Part shown: piece by piece, positions 54,248 through 63,976 of the stretch
How positions within the stretch are numbered: the first letter of the stretch is position 1
Layout of the letters: every line of letters starts with the position of its first letter
Notes under the pieces: model-generated
What the model was told of the DNA's origin: nothing
The model's input: only the letters and a program-made list of their open reading frames with translations
Databases searched by the model: none
Position numbers and translations under genes: made by a program
From: Eubacteriales bacterium
Lineage (GTDB): Bacteria > Bacillota > Clostridia > Peptostreptococcales > Anaerovoracaceae
Length of the DNA: 64,000 nucleotides
Direction of reading: 5' to 3'
Assembly (NCBI GenBank): GCA_028872475.1
Contig: JAQYMQ010000002.1
Location: 52,306-116,305, forward strand

Positions 54248-55146
54248 TCTAAAATCTCCGAATTATTTTGATGTGTCAAATTAAACCATGTCATATCTTT
54301 ATATCTTCTAAACCAAGTCAATTGTCTCTTAGCATATCGCCTAGTATTTCTTTTTACAAGTTCAACACCTCTTGCTAAATCGTATTCACCTGATAAATAG
54401 TCAATAATTTCCTTATATCCAATCCCTTTCATCGATATATTATCAGAAGTAAACCCCATATCCATAAGTCCTTTTACTTCTTCTATTAAACCTTTTTTTA
54501 AAAGTAAATCAACTCTAAGATTTATTCTTTCGTACAGCTTTTCTCTATCCATTTCCAAGCCAATTAATATAGGATCATATTTTAAATTTTTATTTGATTC
54601 GTCATCAAAGTTAAAATCTTGATGTTGCCTATCTGATTCTGCAAGCTCAATATATCTAATAACCTTTTGCAGATTATTATAATGCACCTTAGATGCAGCT
54701 TCTGGTGATAGCTCCTTTAATATATTATATACATACTCCTTGCCTTTTTCTTCAGCTAAAGCTTCTAGTTCTAATCTTCTTTCATCATTTTTCTCTGTTG
54801 TACCAAAGTCCATATTATACAAAATAGAATGTAGATATAATCCCGTTCCACCCGCAATAATAGGCAATTTATCTCTAGAAAGCACATCATCAATCACTTT
54901 TCTTGCAAGTTTAGAATAAATAGCTACAGAAAATTCTTCTCTAGGATCAATGACATCAACTAAATGATGTGTTGCACGAGCTAATTCATCCTTATCGGGT
55001 TTAGCCGAGCCAATATCTAAGTATTTATATAACTGCATCGAATCACAAGATACTACTTCTCCGTTAAATTCCTCTGCAATTCTAATTGCACATTCAGTTT
55101 TACCAACAGCCGTTGGACCGGCAACTACAACAATTCTTTTATTCAT
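54226..55146 (-). CDS. miaA: tRNA dimethylallyltransferase
   Basis: A 306-residue enzyme adding the isopentenyl group to A37 of tRNAs reading U-initial codons. P-loop AGPTAVGKTE at 8-17, SCDSMQLYKYLDIGSAKP near 33, DVIDP near 65, and the C-terminal RRYAKRQLTWFRR. It follows mutL by 108 bp; hfq, often present next to miaA, is not here. Confidence 0.95.
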   Translation of the reverse strand: MNKRIVVVAGPTAVGKTECAIRIAEEFNGEVVSCDSMQLYKYLDIGSAKPDKDELARATHHLVDVIDPREEFSVAIYSKLARKVIDDVLSRDKLPIIAGGTGLYLHSILYNMDFGTTEKNDERRLELEALAEEKGKEYVYNILKELSPEAASKVHYNNLQKVIRYIELAESDRQHQDFNFDDESNKNLKYDPILIGLEMDREKLYERINLRVDLLLKKGLIEEVKGLMDMGFTSDNISMKGIGYKEIIDYLSGEYDLARGVELVKRNTRRYAKRQLTWFRRYKDMTWFNLTHQNNSEILDWLRERI

Positions 55147-55254
55147 ATTCCTTCTCTTAACAAATTCAACATTATATACTATGTACGCTATTATTTGTAT
55201 ATTTTATCTTTAAAGCTTATGCAATTTACATATATCAAATTGCTTTACAACAGT

Positions 55255-57294
55255 TTACTTTCTCTTAAATTTTCTCTCTAGTTCGTATTTTGAAATTTTG
55301 ATAAATGTCGGTCTGCCATGTGGGCACGAATATGGATTTTTACAAAAGCTCATACTTTTAATTAAATTTTCTACATCTCTTTTGTCCATACTATCATTGC
55401 CCTTAACCGCCGCCTTACAAGCCTTAGTTGCAATTTTATCAAGTGTATTCTTATCTTCAAAACTCTTTACTTCATCTATCATCTCAACAAAATCCTTTAA
55501 AAAAGTTTCTGCTTCTGATAAATCGAAATATGTCGGTATACCCGTCACTTTATATGTTAATGGTCCAAATTCCTCTATTTCAAAATTAAAGTTCCTCAAA
55601 CACTCCAACCACTCTGATTCTCTATTCTTTTCACTGTGGTCAACATCTATTATTATAGGTACTAATATTTTTTGAATACTTATATCTTCGTTTTTATCGT
55701 TAAACTTCTGTAATATTTCTTCAAACAACACTCTCTCGTGAGCTGCATGTTGATCTAATAAATAAAGATTATCTCCATCTGACAATAAAATATATGTACC
55801 AAATATTTGGTCGTGAATACTTAATGACGATAGAACAAACCCTTTCTGCTCTTCCTTTTCTTCGACTGACAACCTTTGTTGAGATAAATCTACATTGCTA
55901 ACATTTTTATATCTAGCCTTATCTATATTTATCTGTTTATCTATCTCTATTTGTTTATATATCTCTATATCTTTATCGGCAATGTTATATTTATTTTCAG
56001 TACCATCATTCTCTACATTTCGATATTTATTTTCTCTCTCATCGTTCTCTACATTTCGGTTTTCACTTTTTTCTTCCTGTTCTTCTATATTCAACCTATA
56101 ATCGCCAAAAATAGATTCTATTGAGTTTTCTCGAACACGTGAAAAACCTTTTTCTGTATAAAAGCTATTTCCTGTATAAGAATCATTTCCTTTAATTTGT
56201 TCTATCACTTCAGTTTCTATTTCATTTATCTTAAACGCATCGTCACTTCGTGATTTATCAGTATAAGTATTTGAACTCTTCGTTGCTTTAATCTCAAGTT
56301 CAGGCACAGCCTCTCTAGATCGTAAAGTTTCAATAATCGCTTCATACACAGCATTTTCGACTTTAGTGTTGTCATAAAATTTTATCTGCATTTTATTAGG
56401 ATGAATATTAACATCCATACTTGCAGGATCTGCTTCTAAAAACAAATAACAAACAGGATAGCGGCCATCAAACAGCCTATCACTGTAGGCACGACTAACT
56501 GCGTTTTCTATAATTTTGTTATCAACTACCCTACCATTCACAAAAAAAACCTGATTTTTTTTAGTAGTCTTGCTAAGATCAACCCTAGAAATATAACCTG
56601 AAATTGACAAATCTTCATTCTTATATGATACAGGCAATAAATTACTACTGATATCACCACTAGCTACCGCTTGTATAGCCTTGAGTCTATCACCATTTCC
56701 CCTAGTTACAAAAAGTGTATTTTCATTATTTACCAATCTAATACTTATATGTGGATAAGCTAATGCTATATTTGTTACAAAAGTTATAATAGCTGAAGCT
56801 TCTGCTCTATCATTTTTCAAGAATTTCAGTCTAGCCGGAATGTTATAAAATAAGTCTCTAATAATTATAGTTGTACCGTCTGCTGCACCACAAACCATAT
56901 CTTCAATAATATCTCCACCTTCAATATGAATTTTCTGTCCTACACTATTCTCACGTTTCTTACTTACCAATTCAAGTCTAGATACAGCACATATACTCGC
57001 TAAAGCCTCTCCACGAAAACCCAAGGTATTAATCGCATATAAATCAGAAGCATCGCTAATCTTTGAAGTAGCATGCCTTAAAAAAGCAATTCTACACTCT
57101 TCATTTTCAATTCCATCACCATTATCAGTAATCCTGATATATGACTTACCACCATTCTTAATTTCAACGGTTATCTTCGTAGAATTCGCATCAATAGAAT
57201 TTTCAACCAACTCTTTAATAACAGAGATTGGTCGTTCTACAACCTCGCCAGCTGCAATCTTATCTGCAACTTTTTTATCTAATACTCTAATCAT
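55255..57294 (-). CDS. mutL: DNA mismatch repair protein MutL
   Basis: A 679-residue protein. N-terminal GHKL ATPase (IAAGEVVERPISVIKELVEN near 13-33, TDNGDGIE near 57, GFRGEAL near 93). Residues about 380-470 are a low-complexity linker with repeated VEND, ENKY, IEIYKQIEIDK. The C-terminal endonuclease motif DQHAAHERVLFEE is at about 510 and the zinc motif CPHGRPT near 663, so this is the nicking form of MutL typical of organisms lacking MutH. mutS is not in the window. Confidence 0.95.
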   Translation of the reverse strand: MIRVLDKKVADKIAAGEVVERPISVIKELVENSIDANSTKITVEIKNGGKSYIRITDNGDGIENEECRIAFLRHATSKISDASDLYAINTLGFRGEALASICAVSRLELVSKKRENSVGQKIHIEGGDIIEDMVCGAADGTTIIIRDLFYNIPARLKFLKNDRAEASAIITFVTNIALAYPHISIRLVNNENTLFVTRGNGDRLKAIQAVASGDISSNLLPVSYKNEDLSISGYISRVDLSKTTKKNQVFFVNGRVVDNKIIENAVSRAYSDRLFDGRYPVCYLFLEADPASMDVNIHPNKMQIKFYDNTKVENAVYEAIIETLRSREAVPELEIKATKSSNTYTDKSRSDDAFKINEIETEVIEQIKGNDSYTGNSFYTEKGFSRVRENSIESIFGDYRLNIEEQEEKSENRNVENDERENKYRNVENDGTENKYNIADKDIEIYKQIEIDKQINIDKARYKNVSNVDLSQQRLSVEEKEEQKGFVLSSLSIHDQIFGTYILLSDGDNLYLLDQHAAHERVLFEEILQKFNDKNEDISIQKILVPIIIDVDHSEKNRESEWLECLRNFNFEIEEFGPLTYKVTGIPTYFDLSEAETFLKDFVEMIDEVKSFEDKNTLDKIATKACKAAVKGNDSMDKRDVENLIKSMSFCKNPYSCPHGRPTFIKISKYELERKFKRK

Positions 57295-57408
57295 TATTCC
57301 CTACCATATATTTTTTGCTAGAAATATTCACATAATTCTATAAATAATTATGACAATTATTATCTGTTTATATTTATTTCTATATTTTTAAAAATAACTT
57401 TCTCGTAT

Positions 57409-59196
57409 TTAATTAACTTCTGAATTAACAAACTGACTATTGTATAAGTTTGCATATATTCCTGATTTGTCTAGCAACTCTTTATGAGTGCCTTGTTCTA
57501 CCAAGTTTCCATTTTCCATAACTAAAATTTTATCTGCATTTCTAATCGTTGAAAGTCTATGTGCAATAATAAATGATGTCCTATTTTCCATAAGAGTATC
57601 CATAGCCTCTTGAATTAAAGCCTCAGACCTAGTATCTACTGAACTTGTCGCTTCATCTAAAATAAGCATCGGTTTATCAGCAATTATCGCTCTTGCAATT
57701 GTCAACTGCTGACGCTGTCCATAAGAAAGATTAATGTGCTCGTCAAGTACAGTATCATAACCTTTTGGAAGTGTTCCAATAAAGTTATTTATCCCTGCAA
57801 TTCTGCAAGCTTCCACAACTTTATCCATTCGTACATCAATTTTATTATACACAAGATTTTCATAAATACTTCCTTCAAATATCCAAGTATCTTGTAAAAC
57901 CATACAGAATTGGTCATGAATATCATTTTTTGTAACATCATTTATAGAAACATCATCAATATAGATATTACCACTATTAATTGGATAAAATCCCATAAGT
58001 AAATTTACTAGAGTAGTCTTACCCGCACCAGTCTTACCAACAATAGCAATCTTTTGTCCCGGATTTACATTAAGCGAAAAATTATTAATTACATTATTTT
58101 CACCATCATACGAAAAGCTCACATTTTCAAATACAATCTTGCCCTTAATATCATCGAAACGCACAGCCTTATCACTATCGTCAGCCATTTCCTCTTCATC
58201 AAGGAAAATAAAAATTCTTCTACCAGCTGCAATAGCTCCCTGCATAGATCTCATAGCCTGCGCAAAATCTGTTAATGGCTGAATAAAATATCTCACGTAT
58301 ATCATAAAAGCAATAATCACACCAAACGATATACTTCCTTTTAACGCCAAAATACCACCAATCACGCATACAGCTAAGTACGCAAAATTACCAATAAAAT
58401 TCATTATAGGCATCATAAGACCAGCCATATACTGTGCCTTAAAAGATGTATCTCTTAATTTTGTATTTAATTTAGAAAAATGTTCTCTCTCAAAATCTTC
58501 AGCACAGTAAGCCTTTACTACCAAATGATTTGTATAAGCTTCTTCTATATCGCCGTTTAATTCACCTAAATATTCCTGTTGACTAGTAAACAACTTTTGC
58601 GATCTGCTCATAACTATTCCCATGAATAAAAATCCAAGCAAGCTACTTCCAATAGCTGTCAATGTCATAATTAGATTAGTAGTAATCATCATTACCAATG
58701 AACAAACAAACAGTCCTGTAGATAGTGTAAGCAGTCCCAAGCTTTGCGTAAACGACTGTGAAAGTGTATCCACATCATTGGTCATCCTAGATAAAATATC
58801 TCCTACTGTATTATTGCCAAAATACGACATAGGCAATCTATCAATCTTTTCGTTTAGGTTAGTACGCATTCTCTTAGTTATATTCATCGTAAATCGAGCC
58901 ATCAATAGACCCTGCATCATATCAAAAACATAACTAAAAATACAAAGTGCTAGCAATATCATTGCAATATTAAACACTGCATCCATGTTCACTTCAGCCA
59001 TAATTCCCTTTTGTACCTCATCAGTCAAATCAGAAATATATCTCGGTGTTAACATAGTAAATAATGCTGCCGTAATAGCTAATAAACTCGAAATAGCTAA
59101 AATAATATTATTCTTGCCAAAATATGTGAAAAATCTTGAAAATATTCTAATATTTTTTTCCTGATTTTTCTTTTCTTTTATCTTTTTATCTCTCAT
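57409..59196 (-). CDS. Heterodimeric ABC exporter, subunit 2 (catalytic-site half)
   Basis: A 595-residue half-transporter with six membrane helices and a C-terminal ATPase: Walker A GKTGAGKTT near 380, signature LSYGQRQQLTIARA (non-canonical LSYGQ), Walker B LILDEATSSVD with the catalytic Glu, and IAHRLSTI. Paired with the upstream subunit it should export lipids, peptides or drugs, as LmrCD/BmrCD-type pumps do. The degenerate signature here and Asp in the partner's Walker B produce one dead and one working site. I start at ATG 59196 (nine bases after GGAGG), overlapping the partner's end, rather than a GTG six codons upstream. Confidence 0.92.
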   Translation of the reverse strand: MRDKKIKEKKNQEKNIRIFSRFFTYFGKNNIILAISSLLAITAALFTMLTPRYISDLTDEVQKGIMAEVNMDAVFNIAMILLALCIFSYVFDMMQGLLMARFTMNITKRMRTNLNEKIDRLPMSYFGNNTVGDILSRMTNDVDTLSQSFTQSLGLLTLSTGLFVCSLVMMITTNLIMTLTAIGSSLLGFLFMGIVMSRSQKLFTSQQEYLGELNGDIEEAYTNHLVVKAYCAEDFEREHFSKLNTKLRDTSFKAQYMAGLMMPIMNFIGNFAYLAVCVIGGILALKGSISFGVIIAFMIYVRYFIQPLTDFAQAMRSMQGAIAAGRRIFIFLDEEEMADDSDKAVRFDDIKGKIVFENVSFSYDGENNVINNFSLNVNPGQKIAIVGKTGAGKTTLVNLLMGFYPINSGNIYIDDVSINDVTKNDIHDQFCMVLQDTWIFEGSIYENLVYNKIDVRMDKVVEACRIAGINNFIGTLPKGYDTVLDEHINLSYGQRQQLTIARAIIADKPMLILDEATSSVDTRSEALIQEAMDTLMENRTSFIIAHRLSTIRNADKILVMENGNLVEQGTHKELLDKSGIYANLYNSQFVNSEVN

Positions 59197-61009
59197 TTGC
59201 CATATCCTCCTCACTTAACTGAGAATAAGCAATTTCTCTATATATCTCACTATTTTTCATTAATTCATTATGAGTTCCAACAGCCTTGATTTCACCTTCA
59301 TCAATTACATAAATCCTATCTGCCTCTCGAATAGTTCCAATTCTTTGAGCTACAATAATCTTTGTAATTTCTTTCAGTTCTTCACCAAGTCTCATTCTTA
59401 ACTTTCTGTCAGTTGCGTAATCTAAAGCTGAAAAAGAGTCATCAAAAATAATAATTTCAGGCTTCTTGAATACTGCTCTTGCAATAGATAGCCTCTGCTT
59501 TTGCCCACCAGAAAAGTTTGAACCGCCCTGTGAAACCTTTTGATATATCCCATCACCTTCCAAGGCAAAATCTGATGCTTGTGCTATATCAATAGCTTCC
59601 TTAATCTCTTCTTCTAACACCTCTGGAATATTAAAATCCTTCAACAAATCCTTATTCACCTTAGAGTAGGCAATATTAGAAGCAATTGTTCCTTCGTAAA
59701 GTACCGCCTTTTGAGATACATATCCCATTATATTTCTAATAGAGCGCAAATTGTAATCTCTAATATCTTTACCTTTTATAAAAATTATTCCATCAGTAAC
59801 ATCAAAAAATCTCATCAACAAATTAATAATAGTTGTCTTACCAGAACCAGTAGAACCGATAAATGCAACCGTCTCTCCTTTATTAATTTCAAGATTAATA
59901 TTTTTTATCGCCGGCTTAGCGTCATCAAAATAGCTAAACGATACATTATCATACCTGATAAGAGAAGATTTGTCATTATCGTTTTCATTGTCATTATAAT
60001 TATCATTTATATCAATAAATGCTTCACCATTATCATCAATGTCCTCATCATGCTCTAGAACTTCAAGAATTCTATTCGCTGAAACAGTTGCTCTAGGTAA
60101 TAAAATAAAAATCATTACTAGCATAACAAATGCAATAACAATCTGAGTTGCATAAGCTGCGTAAACTACCATATCAGAGAATATAACCGCCCTTTCCAGC
60201 CCAATCGCTGCATTACTAACTAAATATGCACCAATCCAATATATCGCAAGCAATAATCCTCTCATAGATGCCTGTACAGCTGGCATAACCGTAGCAAGCA
60301 CACTTGACGTAAATAAATTAGTTCTAGCAACCTTGTCATTCACCAACTCAAATTTATTTTTTTGATAATCAAACGCATTATACGCTCTAATAACACTTAC
60401 ACCTGTAAGGTTTTCTCTCGTAACTCTATTCAAATCGTCAGTATATCTTTGAATTTTCTTAAATTTAGGTAATACAAGAGCAAGCGCAATCAACATTACT
60501 GTAATTAGAATTAAAATAGTTATAGCTGTTGCTGTAGACCAGTTGATGTGTTTAGAATGAATTTTAATCACACCAAAAGTAGCCATTATAGGAGCCTTAA
60601 CAATTATCTGAAGACCCATCAAAATAAATATCTGAAGTTGTGTAATATCATTAGTAGACCTAGTAATCAAACTTGGTGTAGCAAACTTGTTAATATCCCT
60701 AATAGAAAATGACATCACCTTTTCAAAAAGACGATCTCTAAGATTTGCACAAAATCCAGTAGAAACTTTAGCTGCTAAAATAGATACGGTAATAGATGCC
60801 ACTAAGCTTCCAAACGCACATAACAGCATATATCCACCTGCATCCAAGATTGGATTGATACTCTCATTACTAGTCTGCACTAACATTGTAATGCGAGACA
60901 TATAATCCGGTAACTTAAGATCACACCAAACCTCAAAAGATATGAGTAGTATTGCTATAAACAAAAGTATGCAATCTACTTTTTTGAAATTTTTAAATAT
61001 TCTTATCAT
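59186..61009 (-). CDS. Heterodimeric ABC exporter, subunit 1 (degenerate-site half)
   Basis: A 607-residue half-transporter. Six membrane helices, then an acidic Asn/Asp linker (DINDNYNDNENDNDK, about 340), Walker A GSTGSGKTT near 390, signature NFSGGQKQRLSIARA, and Walker B IIIFDDSFSALD in which the catalytic Glu is Asp. This matches the non-catalytic subunit of heterodimeric exporters. First gene of the pair; a long AT-rich gap with a 15-bp inverted repeat lies upstream. Confidence 0.92.
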   Translation of the reverse strand: MIRIFKNFKKVDCILLFIAILLISFEVWCDLKLPDYMSRITMLVQTSNESINPILDAGGYMLLCAFGSLVASITVSILAAKVSTGFCANLRDRLFEKVMSFSIRDINKFATPSLITRSTNDITQLQIFILMGLQIIVKAPIMATFGVIKIHSKHINWSTATAITILILITVMLIALALVLPKFKKIQRYTDDLNRVTRENLTGVSVIRAYNAFDYQKNKFELVNDKVARTNLFTSSVLATVMPAVQASMRGLLLAIYWIGAYLVSNAAIGLERAVIFSDMVVYAAYATQIVIAFVMLVMIFILLPRATVSANRILEVLEHDEDIDDNGEAFIDINDNYNDNENDNDKSSLIRYDNVSFSYFDDAKPAIKNINLEINKGETVAFIGSTGSGKTTIINLLMRFFDVTDGIIFIKGKDIRDYNLRSIRNIMGYVSQKAVLYEGTIASNIAYSKVNKDLLKDFNIPEVLEEEIKEAIDIAQASDFALEGDGIYQKVSQGGSNFSGGQKQRLSIARAVFKKPEIIIFDDSFSALDYATDRKLRMRLGEELKEITKIIVAQRIGTIREADRIYVIDEGEIKAVGTHNELMKNSEIYREIAYSQLSEEDMANER

Positions 61010-61075
61010 TCTTTTTTCTTTCTATAATAAATTTTTTATTAATATTTTATTTTATCTTATCATTATTTAATTAAT

Positions 61076-61108
61076 TATATTAATATACGCTTTGCGCATA
61101 TTAATATA
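61076..61108. promoter_or_regulatory. Inverted repeat upstream of ABC exporter genes
   Basis: Two 15-base arms (TATATTAATATACGC and GCGCATATTAATATA), one mismatch, three-base centre, about 67 bases upstream of the first exporter gene. Possible operator for a local repressor. The rest of the 61010-61463 gap is AT-rich and I see nothing else in it except the yajC terminator. Confidence 0.45.
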
Positions 61109-61414
61109 CACTATAGAACCAACACAACTTCTTACAGCATAAAAATATAGAGCATCAATATAAAAAAATGCATTATCAAGGATATATACGATTATGCGAT
61201 ATATGATATATAAATATAATAAATTTATTAATATATAGTATTTCTAGTCTAAATGAATAACAACATATAAAATCCAAACACTATATCAAAGGTAAATTAA
61301 TACAACATATTAATACTTAATTATAACTTATAAATACACAAAATTATAACTAATAAAACTATGGACTTATATAACAAACAATATCCTTAATAAATAACAC
61401 TAAATTAATTGTAT

Positions 61415-61447
61415 ATAAAAACTCCTATAAACATTATATAGGAGTTT
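61415..61447 (-). terminator. Terminator of yajC
   Basis: AAACTCCTATA / TATAGGAGTTT stem with a TTTTTATA tail on the minus strand. Confidence 0.85.
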
Positions 61448-61463
61448 GTGTTGCTGACACTTT

Positions 61464-61847
61464 TTATTCTTCAGTTGTAGTTTCATCTACAGAAGCAATT
61501 GGTTCTAATTCTGCTTCAACTATATCGTCATCTGTCTTCTTTAAAGTCTTAGGCTTAGCTAGTTTCTTTGCTTCGTTCTTTTTCTTTTCAATCTGTGAAA
61601 CAGCCCACTTTTTAACTTCAACTTTAGTTTTTTCAGGTCCTATGGCTAAGATAAATGAATCGTCTCTAACCTTTACAACCTTACCTAAGATACCGCCAAT
61701 TGTGATAACACTATCTCCAGCTTCAATACCAGCTCTCATGTTTGCAATCTCTTTTTCTTTTTTCTTCTGTGGTCTTATTAGCAATAGATACATTAAGCCA
61801 ACCATTACTACAAGCATCCCTAAAGACATCATTGTTCTCTGATCCAT
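61464..61847 (-). CDS. yajC: Preprotein translocase subunit YajC
   Basis: A 127-residue small membrane protein associated with the SecDF translocase. One membrane helix (about residues 8-26, ending LLIRPQKKKEKE), then GDSVITIGGILGKVV (about 44-58). Full length with a longer acidic C-terminal tail. AAAGGAGA precedes ATG. Its usual partner secD/secF is not next to it. Confidence 0.95.
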   Translation of the reverse strand: MDQRTMMSLGMLVVMVGLMYLLLIRPQKKKEKEIANMRAGIEAGDSVITIGGILGKVVKVRDDSFILAIGPEKTKVEVKKWAVSQIEKKKNEAKKLAKPKTLKKTDDDIVEAELEPIASVDETTTEE

Positions 61848-61897
61848 TTTTTTCTCCTTTTATATAAATTTATCACTCATATTCATTGTCATAAATA

Positions 61898-61984
61898 TGG
61901 TGCCGGCGATGGGGGTCGAACCCATACGGTGTTGCCACCACGGGATTTTGAGTCCCGCACGTCTGCCAATTCCATCACGCCGGC
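61898..61984 (-). tRNA. tRNA-Leu (CAA)
   Basis: Type II tRNA of 87 nt with a long variable arm (GTGGTGGCAACACCGT region). Acceptor GCCGGCG/CGCCGGC, anticodon loop CTCAAAA (CAA), T-loop TTCGACC, encoded CCA. Confidence 0.94.
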
Positions 61985-62158
61985 ATAACAATAAAATTAT
62001 ATATTAATACCCAGGTATAGTCAATATGTGTAAGGCACAATAATTCCTCAAGATTTAAGATTATAAAACATACGTTACACTAGCAACTCTCTTATTTTAT
62101 TTATTTTTCCTTTATTTAGCGAATATCTTGTCATAGTATGAATATAATTTAACTTATT

Positions 62159-62192
62159 AAAAAAGATGTATACCTATAATCAAGTACACATC
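62159..62192 (-). terminator. Terminator of the frameshifted surface protein gene
   Basis: GATGTGTAC / GTATACATC stem with TTTTTT on the minus strand, about 25 bases past the stop that ends the original full-length frame. Confidence 0.8.
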
Positions 62193-62215
62193 CCTTATTC
62201 TAAATATTATATTAT

Positions 62216-63246
62216 TTATTTTGCACGCTTATATAGTGCACCAAATACAATAATTGATAATAATCCTACCATAGCTAAAAGCGCTATATTATTCATATCA
62301 GATGTATTAACACCTTTTGTCTTATTTGCAATAGTTAGCTTGTTGACACCTTAGATCCATCATTACAAACAAAGCTAACAATATGCTTACCCGCCTTTTG
62401 CTTAGATAACCAAGTTCCATCAAAAGTAAGTTCTGTACTACCTGAAACTATCTTATAATTCTTCTTATCTACAACTTTACCGTCAAATAAAATTTCTTTT
62501 AACTGGTTCGCATCACCGCTTGCAATTATTGTTGGAACCTTAGTTCCCTTGTTCCAAGTTAAATCTGCTGTATTTTTGATAATTGATAAAATATTTGCTT
62601 TATCATTATTTTCAGGTTTTACAAAGTCCTCATTATCTGTATCATTACCAGGTATTTCTGGCTTATTCTGTGGATTTTCAGCACCAGGCTTGTTTTCATT
62701 ATTGTCTCCTAGGTTAACCTGTGGTTCTTCCCCTTGTTTATTCTCACCATTATCTCCTGGATCAACCTGTGGCTGCTCAGAAGATGTTTCCTTCCACTTA
62801 GCAACAAATACTAATTGCCTAATGTGTAATTTACCAGCTGGATTTGCATATTCAGATTTTAACATTAAATTAGTAAAATCATAGTTATCTAAAATTAATA
62901 CGTCATTTGTCTCTTTTGTTGATTCATTATCAATATTTGCAATAACTTTCCAACCAGTAAATTCAAATCCACCTCTTATTGGTGTTGTATCTTTAAAGCT
63001 ATTAAAAGCCTCTGACTTAATTATATATTTACCTTCATTTCGTGTAATTTTTACCTGTAATAAATTAAATGCATCGTTATATTTTTCTAGCTCAGGTAAA
63101 TCAATAATTTCATCATTAACTTGTGATGTGAACTTAATCTCAACAAAAAGTTCTTCCACTTCTTGATTTGCAAATGCCGGTGAAACTAAACTAAACATCA
63201 TAGCCAAAATCATCGTTGTAGATAATAAAATTTTTTTAATTTCCAT
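62216..63246 (-). pseudogene. Secreted surface protein gene broken by a one-base frameshift
   Basis: The 303-codon frame from ATG 63246 encodes a signal peptide (SLVSPAFANQ), a region with FKDTTPIRGGFEFTGWKV, repeats of PQVDPGDNGENK / PQVNLGDNNENK / PENNDK, and a domain ending GKHIVSF, then KVSTS and stop at 62335. In the next frame the sequence continues as LTIANKTKGVNTSDMNN, a hydrophobic helix and YKRAK stop at 62216. This is a complete C-terminal anchor like those of the other surface proteins here. Adding one A near 62343 restores KVSTKLTIANK in one frame. As it stands the protein would be secreted without an anchor. A sequencing error is possible. Confidence 0.8.
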
Positions 63247-63690
63247 TATTATTCCTGTCCTTTCTCATTTTTTAAAGCTACAAATTTGCCAAATTTTTAC
63301 CAAACGAAATTAAAAATAAATTCCTCTATTCATTAACATATTTATTACAATTGTTTAGTAAAATTCAGTAAGCACGCATAGAGAATTTTTAAATTTTACA
63401 GTAAATGCCAACTCTACCCCGATAGCACGACTTTATGCATTATACAATAATAAAAAAAGCTTATGTCAACCATAAAACAGGAAAAACTATTGAAAATTCA
63501 ATAAGAAAATTGTCACATTTTTCCGAAATAATTTTTAAATAATACAATCACTAATATCTAATTTTTTATATGCAAAATAGTATTTAAACATAAAAATAAA
63601 TAACTTAGTTAATAAACATTAAACTTTCATACTGTTAACACAAAAAAAACTATATATTATTGATTATCAATAAATATATAGCCTTTATGT
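63247..63690. promoter_or_regulatory. Leader and promoter of the frameshifted surface protein gene
   Basis: Minus strand TTGACA at 63469-63464 and TATAAT at 63444-63439 with a long 19-bp spacer. The transcript would have a leader of about 190 bases with a TAAAATT / AATTTTA inverted repeat around 63358-63401. I do not recognise a riboswitch. Between 63470 and 63690 I see nothing coding or structured. Confidence 0.4.
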
Positions 63691-63773
<83 letters not shown>

Positions 63774-63779
63774 ACAATA

Positions 63780-63854
63780 TGGTGACCCTACCGGGAATCG
63801 AACCCGGGTTACCGCCGTGAAAGGGCGGTGTCTTAACCGCTTGACCATAGGGCC
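63780..63854 (-). tRNA. tRNA-Glu (TTC)
   Basis: Acceptor GGCCCTA/TAGGGTC, anticodon loop CTTTCAC (TTC), T-loop TTCGATT, encoded CCA. Directly follows 5S rRNA. Confidence 0.95.
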
Positions 63855-63862
63855 TTAATAAA

Positions 63863-63976
63863 CTGGCAACGTCCTACTTTCCCAGGCAGTCGCCCGCCAA
63901 GTATCATCGGCGCTATAGAGCTTAACTTCTGTGTTCGGGATGGATACAGGTGTAGCCTCTATGCTATTGTCACCAG
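63863..63976 (-). rRNA. rrf: 5S ribosomal RNA
   Basis: Minus strand. Ends pair as CTGGTGAC / GTTGCCAG; the universally conserved CCGAACACAGAAGTTAAGC-type block is at about 63917-63937 and GGCGGGCGACTGCCTGGGA follows. Complete at about 114 nt. It is the last rRNA of an operon whose 16S and 23S genes would lie beyond the right edge of the window. Confidence 0.96.
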
